DNA of 64,000 nucleotides from Prochlorococcus marinus str. MIT 0919 (GCF_027359375.1 NZ_CP114779.1:1-64000), one strand, 5' to 3'; numbered from the stretch's first letter, positions 45,831-54,599 are shown. Numbers and translations are program-made. Notes: generated from the sequence alone by a model not told the origin.

Positions 45831-46553
45831 ATGGCTACCAGAATAAATAAATATTTAAGTGAAGTCGGTTACTGTTCTAGAAGAGTCGCAGATAGACTAA
45901 TTGAAGAAGGAAAAGTAGACATTAATGGTAAAATTCCAGAAATGGGTACCAAGGTAGAGGAAGGTGATCAAGTAACAGTTGAAGGTCAAAGAATAGAAAA
46001 ATCAACGAACCCAAAAAACATATACTTAGCCTTTAATAAACCTGTTGGAATTGTTTGCACAACCGATAGAAGAGTAGAACCCGACAATATTATAGATTTC
46101 ATTAAATATCCTACAAGAATTTTTCCTATTGGAAGATTGGATAAGCCCAGTGAGGGATTGATTTTTTTAACTAACGATGGAGATATCGTAAATAAAATAC
46201 TCAGAGCAAGAAATAATCATGAAAAAGAATACATCGTAAGCGTTAATCGTCCGATTAATAGAGACTTTATTCAAAATATGAGTAATGGAGTTAAAATATT
46301 AGAAACCATAACTAAGAATTGTTTCGTAAAACAATTGGGGGCAAAAAAATTTAAAATTATACTCACTCAAGGACTTAACCGTCAGGTTAGGAGAATGTGT
46401 GAGTCCTTAGGCTACAGAGTACAATCATTAAAGCGTGTAAGAATTATGAATATTAAGTTAGACGTACCAACAGGAAAATATCGCGAATTTACCAAAGAAG
46501 AACTCTTAGAATTAAATAGATTACTCGAAAACTCTTCAAAAACATTTGACTAA
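45831..46553 (+). CDS. rluF: 23S rRNA pseudouridine synthase, RluF-like
   Basis: 240 residues: an N-terminal S4 RNA-binding domain (about 4-50) and an RsuA/RluB/E/F catalytic domain with GRLDKPSEGL carrying the catalytic D104, and LTQGLNRQVRRMCE. RluF modifies U2604 of 23S rRNA in E. coli. The island location and a sequence style closer to Bacteroidetes-like RluF (NGVKILETITKNC region) suggest transfer. Rare cargo for a picocyanobacterial element. Confidence 0.88.
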   Translation: MATRINKYLSEVGYCSRRVADRLIEEGKVDINGKIPEMGTKVEEGDQVTVEGQRIEKSTNPKNIYLAFNKPVGIVCTTDRRVEPDNIIDFIKYPTRIFPIGRLDKPSEGLIFLTNDGDIVNKILRARNNHEKEYIVSVNRPINRDFIQNMSNGVKILETITKNCFVKQLGAKKFKIILTQGLNRQVRRMCESLGYRVQSLKRVRIMNIKLDVPTGKYREFTKEELLELNRLLENSSKTFD

Positions 46554-46727
46554 TCAAATATCACCTCTTTTTTAGCTCAGTTCATTAGCTATAAATGTCA
46601 ATAAAAACAATGAGTAATGGAATTTTGACTTTCCCAAAATTCTTTATTTATAACCTTCTTCAATTAGTTTTTCATAATTATCCCAACAGTAAACCTACGC
46701 TAAAGAACCTTTGAGCCAGTCCCTTAA

Positions 46728-46979
46728 TCAATCCAATAAAGTACCGCCTGATAAACCTCCACCTAGATAAACCTGGCAGTATTGATAGACATATTCGTAA
46801 TCGGGTAACTTTGAACCCCTCATATTCTTAAGTCCTAATCGTTTTAATGCCTGCTTAGCTGTGAATTGAGCTGCATAATATCGAGCACAAGTATCTTTAA
46901 CTTTGAAGTCTTTCTCAGACGCAAAAGCAGCAGGTGTCAAAAGGGTTAAGAACAGCGGTGCAAGTAGTAGTCGCTTCAT
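46728..46979 (-). CDS. Small secreted protein
   Basis: 83 residues; signal peptide cut after AAFAS (about 21) and a mature domain with two cysteines (TCARYY, YCQVYL). Good ribosome-binding context. Function unknown. Confidence 0.6.
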   Translation of the reverse strand: MKRLLLAPLFLTLLTPAAFASEKDFKVKDTCARYYAAQFTAKQALKRLGLKNMRGSKLPDYEYVYQYCQVYLGGGLSGGTLLD

Positions 46980-47045
46980 AGAATAAGGAGGTCGTAGCGC
47001 AGAGCTTGTTGGCTCTCCATCGACAAAAGCATTTCTCTAAATCTA

Positions 47046-47201
47046 ATGAACATCACTAAAGCGTCCAGTAAGGACGAGGTGATTACTTCTGCTTGCGAGT
47101 TGGTCGATCAGCAAGAAGCGGTAATCAAAAACCTCAAAGAACAACAACAAGCACTTATTTATTTTTTAGGAGGTCTAACAATTATTTCTCTGATTTTTTA
47201 A
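47046..47201 (+). CDS. 51-residue protein with C-terminal membrane helix
   Basis: MNITKASSKDEVITSACELV front, a Q-rich helix, then FLGGLTIISLIF. The first 21 codons and about 30 bp upstream are repeated in inverse orientation at 57619-57715, where the rest of the gene is missing. Confidence 0.65.
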   Translation: MNITKASSKDEVITSACELVDQQEAVIKNLKEQQQALIYFLGGLTIISLIF

Positions 47202-47207
47202 AGCAAT

Positions 47208-47231
47208 AAAAAAGGGGACATAAAGCCCCAT
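47208..47231 (-). terminator. Terminator
   Basis: On the minus strand GGGGC-TTTAT-GTCCCC then six T, past the end of the 169-residue gene; may also serve the plus-strand 51-residue gene. Confidence 0.65.
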
Positions 47232-47264
47232 AGCAATATTTATGTTTTATATTTTGATTGATAG

Positions 47265-47774
47265 TTATTGCATGAAGTCGGGCAATAAGGGTTTTACATA
47301 CTTAATAATAAATTCTGGGTATTTTTTGCTAATTTTTTTATAGCAATCATACCTTTCGTCGTTAGTAATAAAACCATCACTACCAGCTTTGACAAGGCAA
47401 TTACAAAGGTATCGGCTATATTTTTTTGGAATTTGACGGCTACCTTCTGGAAGACTTTTGTCAAATTGTCTTATGCATTCACTTGTAGTAGCCCAAGGAG
47501 TTACTTCCACCTTATCTACATAGTTTTTGGAATCTGGAATTAATATCGAAAAATACATACTCAGTGGTGCCCCAATCAATCCAATTAATGCCCAATACTT
47601 AAATCTATTTGGTTGTTTCTCATCACTCTCCTTAAGCTTTTTATTTAATAGGTATAAAACCAATGGTGATGTAATCCATCCAATTTGCCCGCCAAGAGTC
47701 CCACCAAGTATGGCTAAAAGATAACCTCTTTTTTTACTAGATAAAGGTCTCTGACCTTTTTTATTAGAAGACAT
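47265..47774 (-). CDS. Membrane protein with Cys-containing C-terminal domain
   Basis: 169 residues: two helices (about 18-44 and 62-80) followed by a soluble domain of about 85 residues with four cysteines (TSECIR, YLCNCLV, RYDCYK). A second ATG 32 bp upstream (47806), in another frame, sits at the position where cargo genes begin after the integrase fragment. Function unknown. Confidence 0.6.
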   Translation of the reverse strand: MSSNKKGQRPLSSKKRGYLLAILGGTLGGQIGWITSPLVLYLLNKKLKESDEKQPNRFKYWALIGLIGAPLSMYFSILIPDSKNYVDKVEVTPWATTSECIRQFDKSLPEGSRQIPKKYSRYLCNCLVKAGSDGFITNDERYDCYKKISKKYPEFIIKYVKPLLPDFMQ

Positions 47775-47798
47775 GAAAAAAAGATACTCAACAAGCTT

Positions 47799-47931
47799 TT
47801 CATATCTGAATTATGCCGCCTTAGCAGTTTTATTTCTTTTTAGATGATCCAGCTCAACACTTCATGCAGCTAGGAATCCTTCTTCTTAAACAACCGCTGG
47901 AACATCCATACCAAGTAAATGGTTGAACCAA
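47799..47931. repeat. 133-bp repeat, copy 1 (integrase end plus truncated peptide gene)
   Basis: Nearly identical to 54595-54727. On the minus strand it carries the end of the integrase gene (RNKTAKAA and stop), then upstream of that the C-terminal 19 or so codons of the 30-residue membrane peptide. The peptide gene is cut at 47931, 2 bp before the SAP-like gene's stop. Confidence 0.88.
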
Positions 47932-47932
47932 T

Positions 47933-48286
47933 TCACATCAACAGATTCACCAGGTCAACCAACTCTTTCTTTGAAAGGCTATTTATTGGCCTTGCTGGTG
48001 GCTCTACGCCCTTCTCTTTAAGAGCAGTTATTAGTCCAGCCTTTTTGAGCTTGTTAAATCCTTTGACCCCGTTTTCTTTGCAAAGAGATTGAAGAGTCTT
48101 GTTTGTCTGTTTCTCAAATGTTCCAGAGCCAAGAAGATCTTTAACAGATTCAGGTAAAGCATTGTCAGGACTTGTTTTAGACTTGCCAATACTGTTGAGC
48201 CCTTCTTCTAAAGCTCTAAGGCTTCTGGCATCTGATTGAGCAACCTTTTGAAGATTTGCACGTAAAGCGTCAGCTATCTGTCCCAT
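47933..48286 (-). CDS. SAP-like domain protein
   Basis: 117 residues. The C-terminal half has two helix-turn units of SAP/Rho-N type: CKENGVKGFNKLKKAGLITA and then NSLSKKELVDLVNLLM. Such domains bind DNA or RNA. It starts 4 bp after the coiled-coil gene's stop, so the two form an operon facing away from the nuclease-ParA gene. Confidence 0.65.
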   Translation of the reverse strand: MGQIADALRANLQKVAQSDARSLRALEEGLNSIGKSKTSPDNALPESVKDLLGSGTFEKQTNKTLQSLCKENGVKGFNKLKKAGLITALKEKGVEPPARPINSLSKKELVDLVNLLM

Positions 48287-48290
48287 TGCT

Positions 48291-49163
48291 CTATTTGGGT
48301 ATCTCTTTCATTGACCCTTGCTTGTCAAGTAAAGGCTTGATCTCCTCTTTGGTGTTACTCCAAATTTTGTTGAAGCTACTTACGGCATTAGTCAATTCTG
48401 CGATCGGTGCACCACCTGAATAATTTCTTCTTCCTGTCTGATACTCCTTATACCCAGCGGCGAGGGCATCACCGACATCTTCTAATTCTTCAATGATTTT
48501 AAGTAGTACTTCAAGAGTCTGATAGGCATCTTTTCTAACTGATCCCTCTCTTCTGGCTGTACCTGTAAAAAATTCCCTTATTCGATCTGGAAAGCCTTTT
48601 GAAACCTGAGCTTCCAACTCTTCTGTGAGTTCTTGTTCCTTTACCTGGCTGATCTCCAGCTGTTGTTTTAACGAAGATATTTCATCATTACCTTGTTTTA
48701 TGGCTTGCAGGTTTTCTTTGATTACTACTTCTTGGTCATCACATTGCTTCAACTTGTCTTTTAAGTGCTCCTTTAATCCAGCGATTTCTTCTTTGCTGTT
48801 TTGTAATTCGCGAACTTGTCTCTCCTGGAGGTTACGGAGGGTTTGACGTGCTTCTAATTCTTTCGCTTCACTTGCCTCTAATTTCTCTCGCAAATCAACG
48901 ATTTCTTTACTGTCTTGCTCTAGTTTCCTTTTGACTTGCTTTAATTCGCTTAGGCATTGATCTCGTTCTGATGCTTTGGCTTCACTAGTTTCCAGTTTGT
49001 ATTCAAAAGAAGCGATCTGCTCGTTCTTTAGTTGGATCTCCTTGAGATATGGGGTAGGACCATCTAGCAAAAACCTTGGCAGTCTTAGCAAGCCTTTGAG
49101 AAGAGCTTTCGACGATGCAAATAATCTTGCAAGAAGCTGGTATGTGGAGGTGCCATCTTTCAT
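48291..49163 (-). CDS. Long coiled-coil protein
   Basis: 290 residues. After a basic, amphipathic front (about 1-40) there is a coiled coil of about 150 residues with regular heptads, then a helical C-terminal domain (about 195-290, RREGSVRKDAYQTLEVLLKI). It resembles structural or tethering proteins, not a known enzyme. Divergent from the nuclease-ParA gene with 156 bp of shared promoter space. Confidence 0.65.
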   Translation of the reverse strand: MKDGTSTYQLLARLFASSKALLKGLLRLPRFLLDGPTPYLKEIQLKNEQIASFEYKLETSEAKASERDQCLSELKQVKRKLEQDSKEIVDLREKLEASEAKELEARQTLRNLQERQVRELQNSKEEIAGLKEHLKDKLKQCDDQEVVIKENLQAIKQGNDEISSLKQQLEISQVKEQELTEELEAQVSKGFPDRIREFFTGTARREGSVRKDAYQTLEVLLKIIEELEDVGDALAAGYKEYQTGRRNYSGGAPIAELTNAVSSFNKIWSNTKEEIKPLLDKQGSMKEIPK

Positions 49164-49319
49164 CCCTTGTCGACCGTGATCTTCTTCATAACAATAGTTT
49201 GGATCTTGTATTTAGCTTTTTCTCCAAATTGAAATGAATAGCAGGGAATTGCATTTGTTTAAATTGGAAGGAAGAAATTTCCAGAAAGGACTGCTAGACC
49301 ATATGAAGAGGGAGGCTCT

Positions 49320-50750
49320 TTGGAAAGAATGGGAACGTCAAAGCAAACTCAAAGTTTAATAAATCAAATAGCCCAAAAATGTGAGTATTGGGAAAAAGAT
49401 CAGAATGTCTACGAAGGTTCTGAGAAGGAAGTCGAAATTCTTACTCTCCATCTTCTAGATATTTTAGGAATTTCCCAAGAAAATATAAAAGCTCCTTATC
49501 AATGTGGTGCGAGCAAAAAAGTTGACTTTGCAGCAAAGTTTGAGTCATCGGTTCAAACTTCAACTTTCGCAAAACCAGATTTAATTATTGAATGCAAATC
49601 ACCTTCGATTTCTTTTACAGATGAGACAAAGAAATATGCTGACACAGTATTTCAACTCCAAGGGTATTTGCGAGGCATTAAATGTAAGTCAGTTAGTTAT
49701 GGAATTATTTTCAATGGGCTAAATGTACAGCTCTTTAGAAAACATGGAATGCTATCTTACCCAATCAGTCCAATATTATCTGTAAACCAGAAAAACATCA
49801 GTCAAACAATTAAATACCTCCAGCAGAATATTCAGACGAATAATAATAAAAGAGGTACAATTATTACTGTTTGGAATAATAAAGGTGGTGTAGGGAAAAC
49901 AACCATTGCGCAAAGCCTTGCTATTTTACTTAATGAGAAAATTACTTATGGAAACAAAGAAAAAAACAGAGTCTTGTTAGTTGATTATGATCATAACCAA
50001 GGAGACTTGACAGCCAATTGCAAAATGGATCCTAGCGAAGGAGAAACAAAAAGACTTTTAGATGCAGACTATTTAAAAAAGTTGACGACAGAAGATATAA
50101 ACAACTCTCTACATTCATTTACAAATATTCCAGTTAAAGGTAGAAAACCAAGATTCTCCTTTGAAGTCAAGGTGCTTAGAGCAGATCAAGAGTTAAGTCG
50201 CTTAAGTAGTGAATATATTAAAGATTTTGCAGCTAATGAGAGATTAGCGCTAAGGAAATTATGCTTAAGAATGGCAAAGAATTTTGATTACATAGTTATA
50301 GATGCACCTCCTAATTATGAGCAGAGCATCTTCTCCAAAGAAGCAGTAAGTGCAGCAGATTGTATACTTCCAGTCGCTCTATATCAAAATGATAATTCAA
50401 TAAGAAATTATGCAAGAGCTGCAATTGATCATATCCAATCTACACAAAAGATACGTAAAGATGGTGGTCCCTATAGCCTAGGTATCTGGTTTAACAGATG
50501 GAGATCCACATGGATTGCGACTGTGACAAGAAACTCCGTGAAGAAACAGATTGATGCTGCTAGTAATACTAAAAACCAAATAGAATTAAAACGAATATTT
50601 TATAAGAATAAAGGACGTGAACTAAGAAAGATTGTTGAGACAGCAGATATTGCAAGGTCAATCATGGATGCCAAGGGACTACCAGGCGTTGTTCGTTTTA
50701 TCAGGGCAAGAAGTGCCTTTGATTTTCTTTTAAATGAATTTTCCGATTAA
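49320..50750 (+). CDS. Nuclease-like domain fused to ParA ATPase
   Basis: 476 residues. Part 1 (about 1-165) resembles the N-terminal nuclease domain of type I restriction HsdR: conserved acidic E35/E38 region, VDFAA, and PDLIIECKSPS with D87, E91 and K93 as a D...ExK site, then a YGIIFNGLNVQLFRK strand. Part 2 (about 175-476) is a ParA/MinD-type ATPase: deviant Walker A NNKGGVGKTT (186-195), LLVDYDHNQGD and IVIDAPPN (about 325-332). TTG start at 49320 with GGGAGG 5 bp before; ATG 49329 is possible. I do not know this fusion from a named system. Confidence 0.8.
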   Translation: MERMGTSKQTQSLINQIAQKCEYWEKDQNVYEGSEKEVEILTLHLLDILGISQENIKAPYQCGASKKVDFAAKFESSVQTSTFAKPDLIIECKSPSISFTDETKKYADTVFQLQGYLRGIKCKSVSYGIIFNGLNVQLFRKHGMLSYPISPILSVNQKNISQTIKYLQQNIQTNNNKRGTIITVWNNKGGVGKTTIAQSLAILLNEKITYGNKEKNRVLLVDYDHNQGDLTANCKMDPSEGETKRLLDADYLKKLTTEDINNSLHSFTNIPVKGRKPRFSFEVKVLRADQELSRLSSEYIKDFAANERLALRKLCLRMAKNFDYIVIDAPPNYEQSIFSKEAVSAADCILPVALYQNDNSIRNYARAAIDHIQSTQKIRKDGGPYSLGIWFNRWRSTWIATVTRNSVKKQIDAASNTKNQIELKRIFYKNKGRELRKIVETADIARSIMDAKGLPGVVRFIRARSAFDFLLNEFSD

Positions 50751-50752
50751 TC

Positions 50753-51694
50753 ATGAGCCAAACATCTATTGATCTAATCCGTATACCAACCAAGGACATC
50801 TTTATTGAAGATGATCCAGAAATGGATGACATTAAAATTTTAGGTTTATCAAATAATTACTTAGAGAATAAAGACTCTTTAAATTTCATTCCTATTACAG
50901 TTATTCCAGAAAGAGGTGGTAATTATCGACTGATTCAAGGGCACGAAATATTTCATGCTCTTATGCAGGCCGGAAAAGAATGGGTACTCGCTCTCCGAAT
51001 TGGTGTTGACGAAATTTCAGGAGAAGTCTGGAAGTATGAACTTGGTCTTTCAAATCCTAGGTTGAATATCTGCAATTTAGATGCCAATGAATTTGAAACT
51101 GCACTGGAATATATTCAAAGAACGATCAAGAAATTTTCGAAGATAAAAGTAGAAAAGCTAGTCCAAGAATTTGCTAATGACCCCACAAGAAGATTTTGGT
51201 CATCTCTAGAAATTTTGGGTGAAGCAAAATGCGGAATCACAAAAACAAATTTTCCTTTACTTTCACAGTTTTTATATGCATCACCTGATCTCTCTGAGTT
51301 AGAGCCATTAGCTCCTATAAATATAAATCGTGCTTCAGAGGACGAGATTGCCAATCAGATACAGCGCCTGAAGATCGAACCAGACGCTGGGAAATTAAGG
51401 AAGATCGATGCCTTATCAACCGCTAGAGCCATTGTTGCGGAAGAGGATCGAATTTATTGGTCTCTCAGCAAACATCTGTTCAGTGCAAAAACAGGGCTCA
51501 CAAAACCTTTATGGCCTCTAGTTGAAACAGGCTTTTTCTTTGAACCTGCTCCGACTCCTGTCCCGAACACTTCTAAGTTCTTATTGGGTCAACTTTCTAA
51601 AGCTCAATTGGTAAAAGAGGCAAAATCTCGTAACCTTGATACTGCAAGACTACTAAAGCATGCGCTAGTGGATCTACTCAGTTCGAATCAATAA
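50753..51694 (+). CDS. ParB-like protein with helical middle and SAP-like end
   Basis: 313 residues, 2 bp after the nuclease-ParA gene. The front has a ParB-fold core: FIPITVIPERGG, YRLIQGHEIFHAL (59-71) in place of ParB's GERR-type box, and WVLALRIGVDE. The middle holds ININRASEDEIANQI, like a helix-hairpin-helix, and the end (about 278-313) LSKAQLVKEAKSRNLD is SAP-like, similar to the end of the protein at 47933. Probably the DNA-binding partner of the ParA. Confidence 0.7.
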   Translation: MSQTSIDLIRIPTKDIFIEDDPEMDDIKILGLSNNYLENKDSLNFIPITVIPERGGNYRLIQGHEIFHALMQAGKEWVLALRIGVDEISGEVWKYELGLSNPRLNICNLDANEFETALEYIQRTIKKFSKIKVEKLVQEFANDPTRRFWSSLEILGEAKCGITKTNFPLLSQFLYASPDLSELEPLAPININRASEDEIANQIQRLKIEPDAGKLRKIDALSTARAIVAEEDRIYWSLSKHLFSAKTGLTKPLWPLVETGFFFEPAPTPVPNTSKFLLGQLSKAQLVKEAKSRNLDTARLLKHALVDLLSSNQ

Positions 51695-51816
51695 TTAGGC
51701 CGCTTCGAAAAGTAATTGAAAGTGTGAATAATTGATCCTGATGAGTCTTTTCTTAGGCATGGCAGCAGACCTTTATTAATCAATAGAGAATTGCTGAAAA
51801 TGATCTAATTGGTTAC

Positions 51817-52179
51817 TTATAAAATCCACACATCATCTGCAGGCAAGAAGTAGGAAGACGAAACGTCTTCTTCTACTGGATCCCTTTTTGCATTTCTATA
51901 GGGATCTTTGCGAGAAAAGAACCAGATAAGACTTTTCCCAATATTTCCTAGTTTTAGAAATAGATTTGTCTTAGAAGCAGATAGGAATAGAGACTTTTCC
52001 AGACTTTTTATTTGAGTTTCTTTTTCTTTCATGACCAACTTTACGATGTGATGAAACTCGTCATCAATAGAAGATTCACCATGTCGTTGATAATGTTTAT
52101 TCAGGTCAATTAGTTGTTCGTATGAGAGGGCTGATGTGTCTTGGTAGCACTCCTCCCAGACGTCGGGCTCTAAGCACAT
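51817..52179 (-). CDS. Hypothetical protein, helical
   Basis: 120 residues, mostly helical, with a weak hydrophobic stretch near 75-90 (LGNIGKSLIWFF). Possible start of MCLEPDVWEECYQ. It is upstream of nothing on its strand and converges on the ParB-like gene. Function unknown. Confidence 0.5.
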   Translation of the reverse strand: MCLEPDVWEECYQDTSALSYEQLIDLNKHYQRHGESSIDDEFHHIVKLVMKEKETQIKSLEKSLFLSASKTNLFLKLGNIGKSLIWFFSRKDPYRNAKRDPVEEDVSSSYFLPADDVWIL

Positions 52180-52214
52180 GGACTTTTCGGTGATAGGGGT
52201 TTAAAAAATAAGTT

Positions 52215-53015
52215 TTATTCGACAATGAAAGTGACTCCCATTACGGCCGTAATATCTTTTCTGATCGTTGTTGTGTCATAAGAACCCCAGCTGCTGACCT
52301 TGGTTGAGTTGGGGACTGTTATTTGAAAAACACCAGTATCAACTTTCTTCACAGTGCCAAGACTTGAACCTGCTTGCCGGACAATTGCCTCTGCTCGCGT
52401 TCGTGCATCTTTAGTTGCCTTAGAAAGCATGTCGACTCGTTTTGCTGCAAGCTTTGTATATGTGAACTTTGGCCGACTAGGCTTTACAAGGACTCCCTGG
52501 CCAAGAAGTGCACTGATTTTTCGATATGTCTTATCAATATTAAAAACATCATTACTTTCAATTTCTATCCATTGAGTAGTGATCCATTTTGTGGAAATAA
52601 TTTCACCTGTTTTTGAATTTTTGGTTTTCACCACGGATGTCGAAGCAGGTAGTAAGGCTACAGATTGAGAGTCATTCGTTCGAACCCCATTGCGATTAAG
52701 AAACTCGATAGTTTTTCTTATGGATTCCTGATGCTTTTTATAGGAGTTCACTTGTGATTTCCCTTCTGCCTGTATTTTGATGTCCCACTTTGCGATGTCA
52801 CTTTCTATCGGTTCTGTACTCGCTCCCGTTACAGTGATGTAATTCACAGGAGGCTTGAGTCCATCTACCAAGATTTTTGATGCGCTTATAAATCCAATAA
52901 GTCCGCCAACTGATAAAACTGTCGTGGCAAAAACAAGAGGAGGTGTGCGCCGAATAATTTTAACCGCATTAAGAGGTAAAGCTCTTATGCGAGATAGAAC
53001 TTCCATTGGATTCAA
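52215..53015 (-). CDS. SIMPL domain (DUF541) protein
   Basis: 266 residues: an N-terminal anchor (about 25-48) and a SIMPL domain, with ITVTGASTEPIESDIAKWDI at its start and TKDARTRAEAIVRQAGSSLG, the family's central helix. SIMPL proteins are periplasmic or surface proteins with a role in stress or signalling; none is settled. Common in genomic islands. Confidence 0.85.
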   Translation of the reverse strand: MNPMEVLSRIRALPLNAVKIIRRTPPLVFATTVLSVGGLIGFISASKILVDGLKPPVNYITVTGASTEPIESDIAKWDIKIQAEGKSQVNSYKKHQESIRKTIEFLNRNGVRTNDSQSVALLPASTSVVKTKNSKTGEIISTKWITTQWIEIESNDVFNIDKTYRKISALLGQGVLVKPSRPKFTYTKLAAKRVDMLSKATKDARTRAEAIVRQAGSSLGTVKKVDTGVFQITVPNSTKVSSWGSYDTTTIRKDITAVMGVTFIVE

Positions 53016-53319
53016 TTGTGAGGAGTCGTATTTAGCGAAAAATCAATTCAATTCAATGAATCTCTGGTCTTCTGTTTTTGACCAAGGAACTGGTATTTCG
53101 CTTCCCATCAGGACACAGTTGTCAGACGTGCCAATTTGTGAGTTGGTTCCCAATCTTGCCGTGACCTTTCGATGTTGGCAAGACTTCTTTCGACAAATTA
53201 TGAATATTATTTTTAAGCGACAAGAGGTCCTTCTGCTCTTTTTCTTTGATCGATCTATTTTGCAGGGAATACATCGATTAAGCTAGTAAAGATAGCTTAT
53301 ATAGTAAGAGTTATTTTTT
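53016..53319. other. Gene-free stretch
   Basis: Holds the start region of the SIMPL gene and the promoter of the next gene. A plus-strand frame (53056-53286) is open but has no ribosome-binding site and an unlikely composition. Confidence 0.4.
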
Positions 53320-53607
53320 ATGAAAAAGTTTTTTTTAGGTCCACTATTGCTTGGCTTTATATCTCTCATTTGTCCTGAGTCAATTAATGCTGATATTCGA
53401 TCAAATTGTTTTAAAGAGTGGGGAGATGATTATTCAATGGTTGAATTCTGCATAGAAGAACAGACCAAAGCTCGAAACAATGTCTATAGAAGTCCAGGTA
53501 ACAACATAAAAAATAATTGTTTGAATGAGTGGGGAGATGATTATTCAATGGTTGAATTCTGCATAGAGGAACAATCTGGTGCATTGAAAAGACTTCAGGG
53601 TTACTAG
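53320..53607 (+). CDS. Secreted protein with a tandem repeat
   Basis: 95 residues: signal peptide (about 1-24, cut at SINADI) then two near-identical units, NCFKEWGDDYSMVEFCIEEQ and NCLNEWGDDYSMVEFCIEEQ. Each unit has two cysteines and the DNA of the core is also nearly identical, so the duplication is recent. A disulfide within each unit is likely. Confidence 0.7.
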   Translation: MKKFFLGPLLLGFISLICPESINADIRSNCFKEWGDDYSMVEFCIEEQTKARNNVYRSPGNNIKNNCLNEWGDDYSMVEFCIEEQSGALKRLQGY

Positions 53608-53627
53608 TAACTTGATTTTTTTTACTA

Positions 53628-53915
53628 TTAAAAAGAAGAGGGTTCTTCCAGAGGTGAAATAGCATCAAAGTGAATCCATTTGCCATTTTTAATCTTCCAA
53701 TGTTGTCCAGGTGCACCAGGATACCAACGTCCAGTTTTAAACAACTTCTTCGCATCTTCAAAAACTTTTAGACTCTCTTTTAACTTCTCCTTAGATTCAG
53801 GAGAGCATTGGGGGTCTAATAATTTGGCTTGCGTTTCTTTTATGTCCTCTTCTACTTGACGTAATAACTGCTTAATTCTCTGTTCTCGCTTTTCTTCGTC
53901 TGATTTTTCATTCAT
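53628..53915 (-). CDS. Coiled-coil protein with aromatic C-terminal motif
   Basis: 95 residues: charged coiled coil (about 1-55), then WYPGAPGQHWKIKNGKWIHF, an aromatic glycine-rich module. Function unknown. Confidence 0.6.
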   Translation of the reverse strand: MNEKSDEEKREQRIKQLLRQVEEDIKETQAKLLDPQCSPESKEKLKESLKVFEDAKKLFKTGRWYPGAPGQHWKIKNGKWIHFDAISPLEEPSSF

Positions 53916-53970
53916 TAGTCTTTTTCTCGTATCACCTTCTAGCGAATCTATCTGAACTCTTCATGCAGCT

Positions 53971-54063
53971 TTAACCTGATTTTTTAAATCTCGCCTTAAG
54001 GTCTTTAAAGAACTTTTTCCAAAAGCTAATAACAGAGTCAGGAATAGGTTTATTGATAGGCAT
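53971..54063 (-). CDS. MPINKPIPDS leader-type peptide, copy 3
   Basis: 30 residues: MPINKPIPDSVISFWKK then FFKDLKARFKKSG. The first 17 residues match copies at 42304 and 44331; the basic helical end is its own. Probably membrane- or nucleic-acid-binding if made. Confidence 0.55.
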   Translation of the reverse strand: MPINKPIPDSVISFWKKFFKDLKARFKKSG

Positions 54064-54110
54064 GATTTTAGTTTATTGAGCAAGTCATACAGAAAGGACC
54101 CTTCACTGAA

Positions 54111-54599
54111 TCAATAACCTGAAGTGTAATTACGTCGACCTTCTATTCTTTCAGCTTTAGGGGGTTCTTTATAAGGAGCTTCACAAGTACTCGACCATCC
54201 TATTTGAGGATCCCCATTCGGACATTGATTATTATTTCCAGCACGAACCTTTGGACCTGGTTCTAAATTAGCCCTTGTTTCTCCAGGCTTCGGGGTACAT
54301 TTCCATTTTTTTCCAGCAAGTAAAGGATTATTCCGCCCTCCCATTTTGCAAATAACCTCAGCGCAATATCCTTGTCCGATAAACGCATAACCATAAGGAC
54401 AGGAATTGCCTCTAGAGCTAGCTGTCCCTGGATTGTTGAAAACCTCTACAGAGTTGGATCTCCCAACATTTGCATTGACACAACCTTGATAATCCTTTGC
54501 TTGTAGACACATCTTGTGAACCTTCTTACTTACTTCAGCTTGAACAGGTAAAGCCAGACCAGCAGTTAGGGCAACCAGTAATAAGAGTTTCTGTTTCAT
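54111..54599 (-). CDS. Secreted Cys-rich protein
   Basis: 162 residues with a clear signal peptide (cut after PVQA, about 22). The mature part has eight cysteines and repeated CPYGYAF / CPNGDPQ turns, so a disulfide-rich extracellular protein is likely. Its ATG is 9 bp past an integrase stop codon fragment, in the same arrangement as the lipoprotein gene at 56458. Confidence 0.65.
   Translation of the reverse strand: MKQKLLLLVALTAGLALPVQAEVSKKVHKMCLQAKDYQGCVNANVGRSNSVEVFNNPGTASSRGNSCPYGYAFIGQGYCAEVICKMGGRNNPLLAGKKWKCTPKPGETRANLEPGPKVRAGNNNQCPNGDPQIGWSSTCEAPYKEPPKAERIEGRRNYTSGY

Noticed and set aside
52855-53286. 143-codon plus-strand frame over the SIMPL gene start
   Set aside because: More than a third is antisense to the SIMPL coding region and the rest has no ribosome-binding site.
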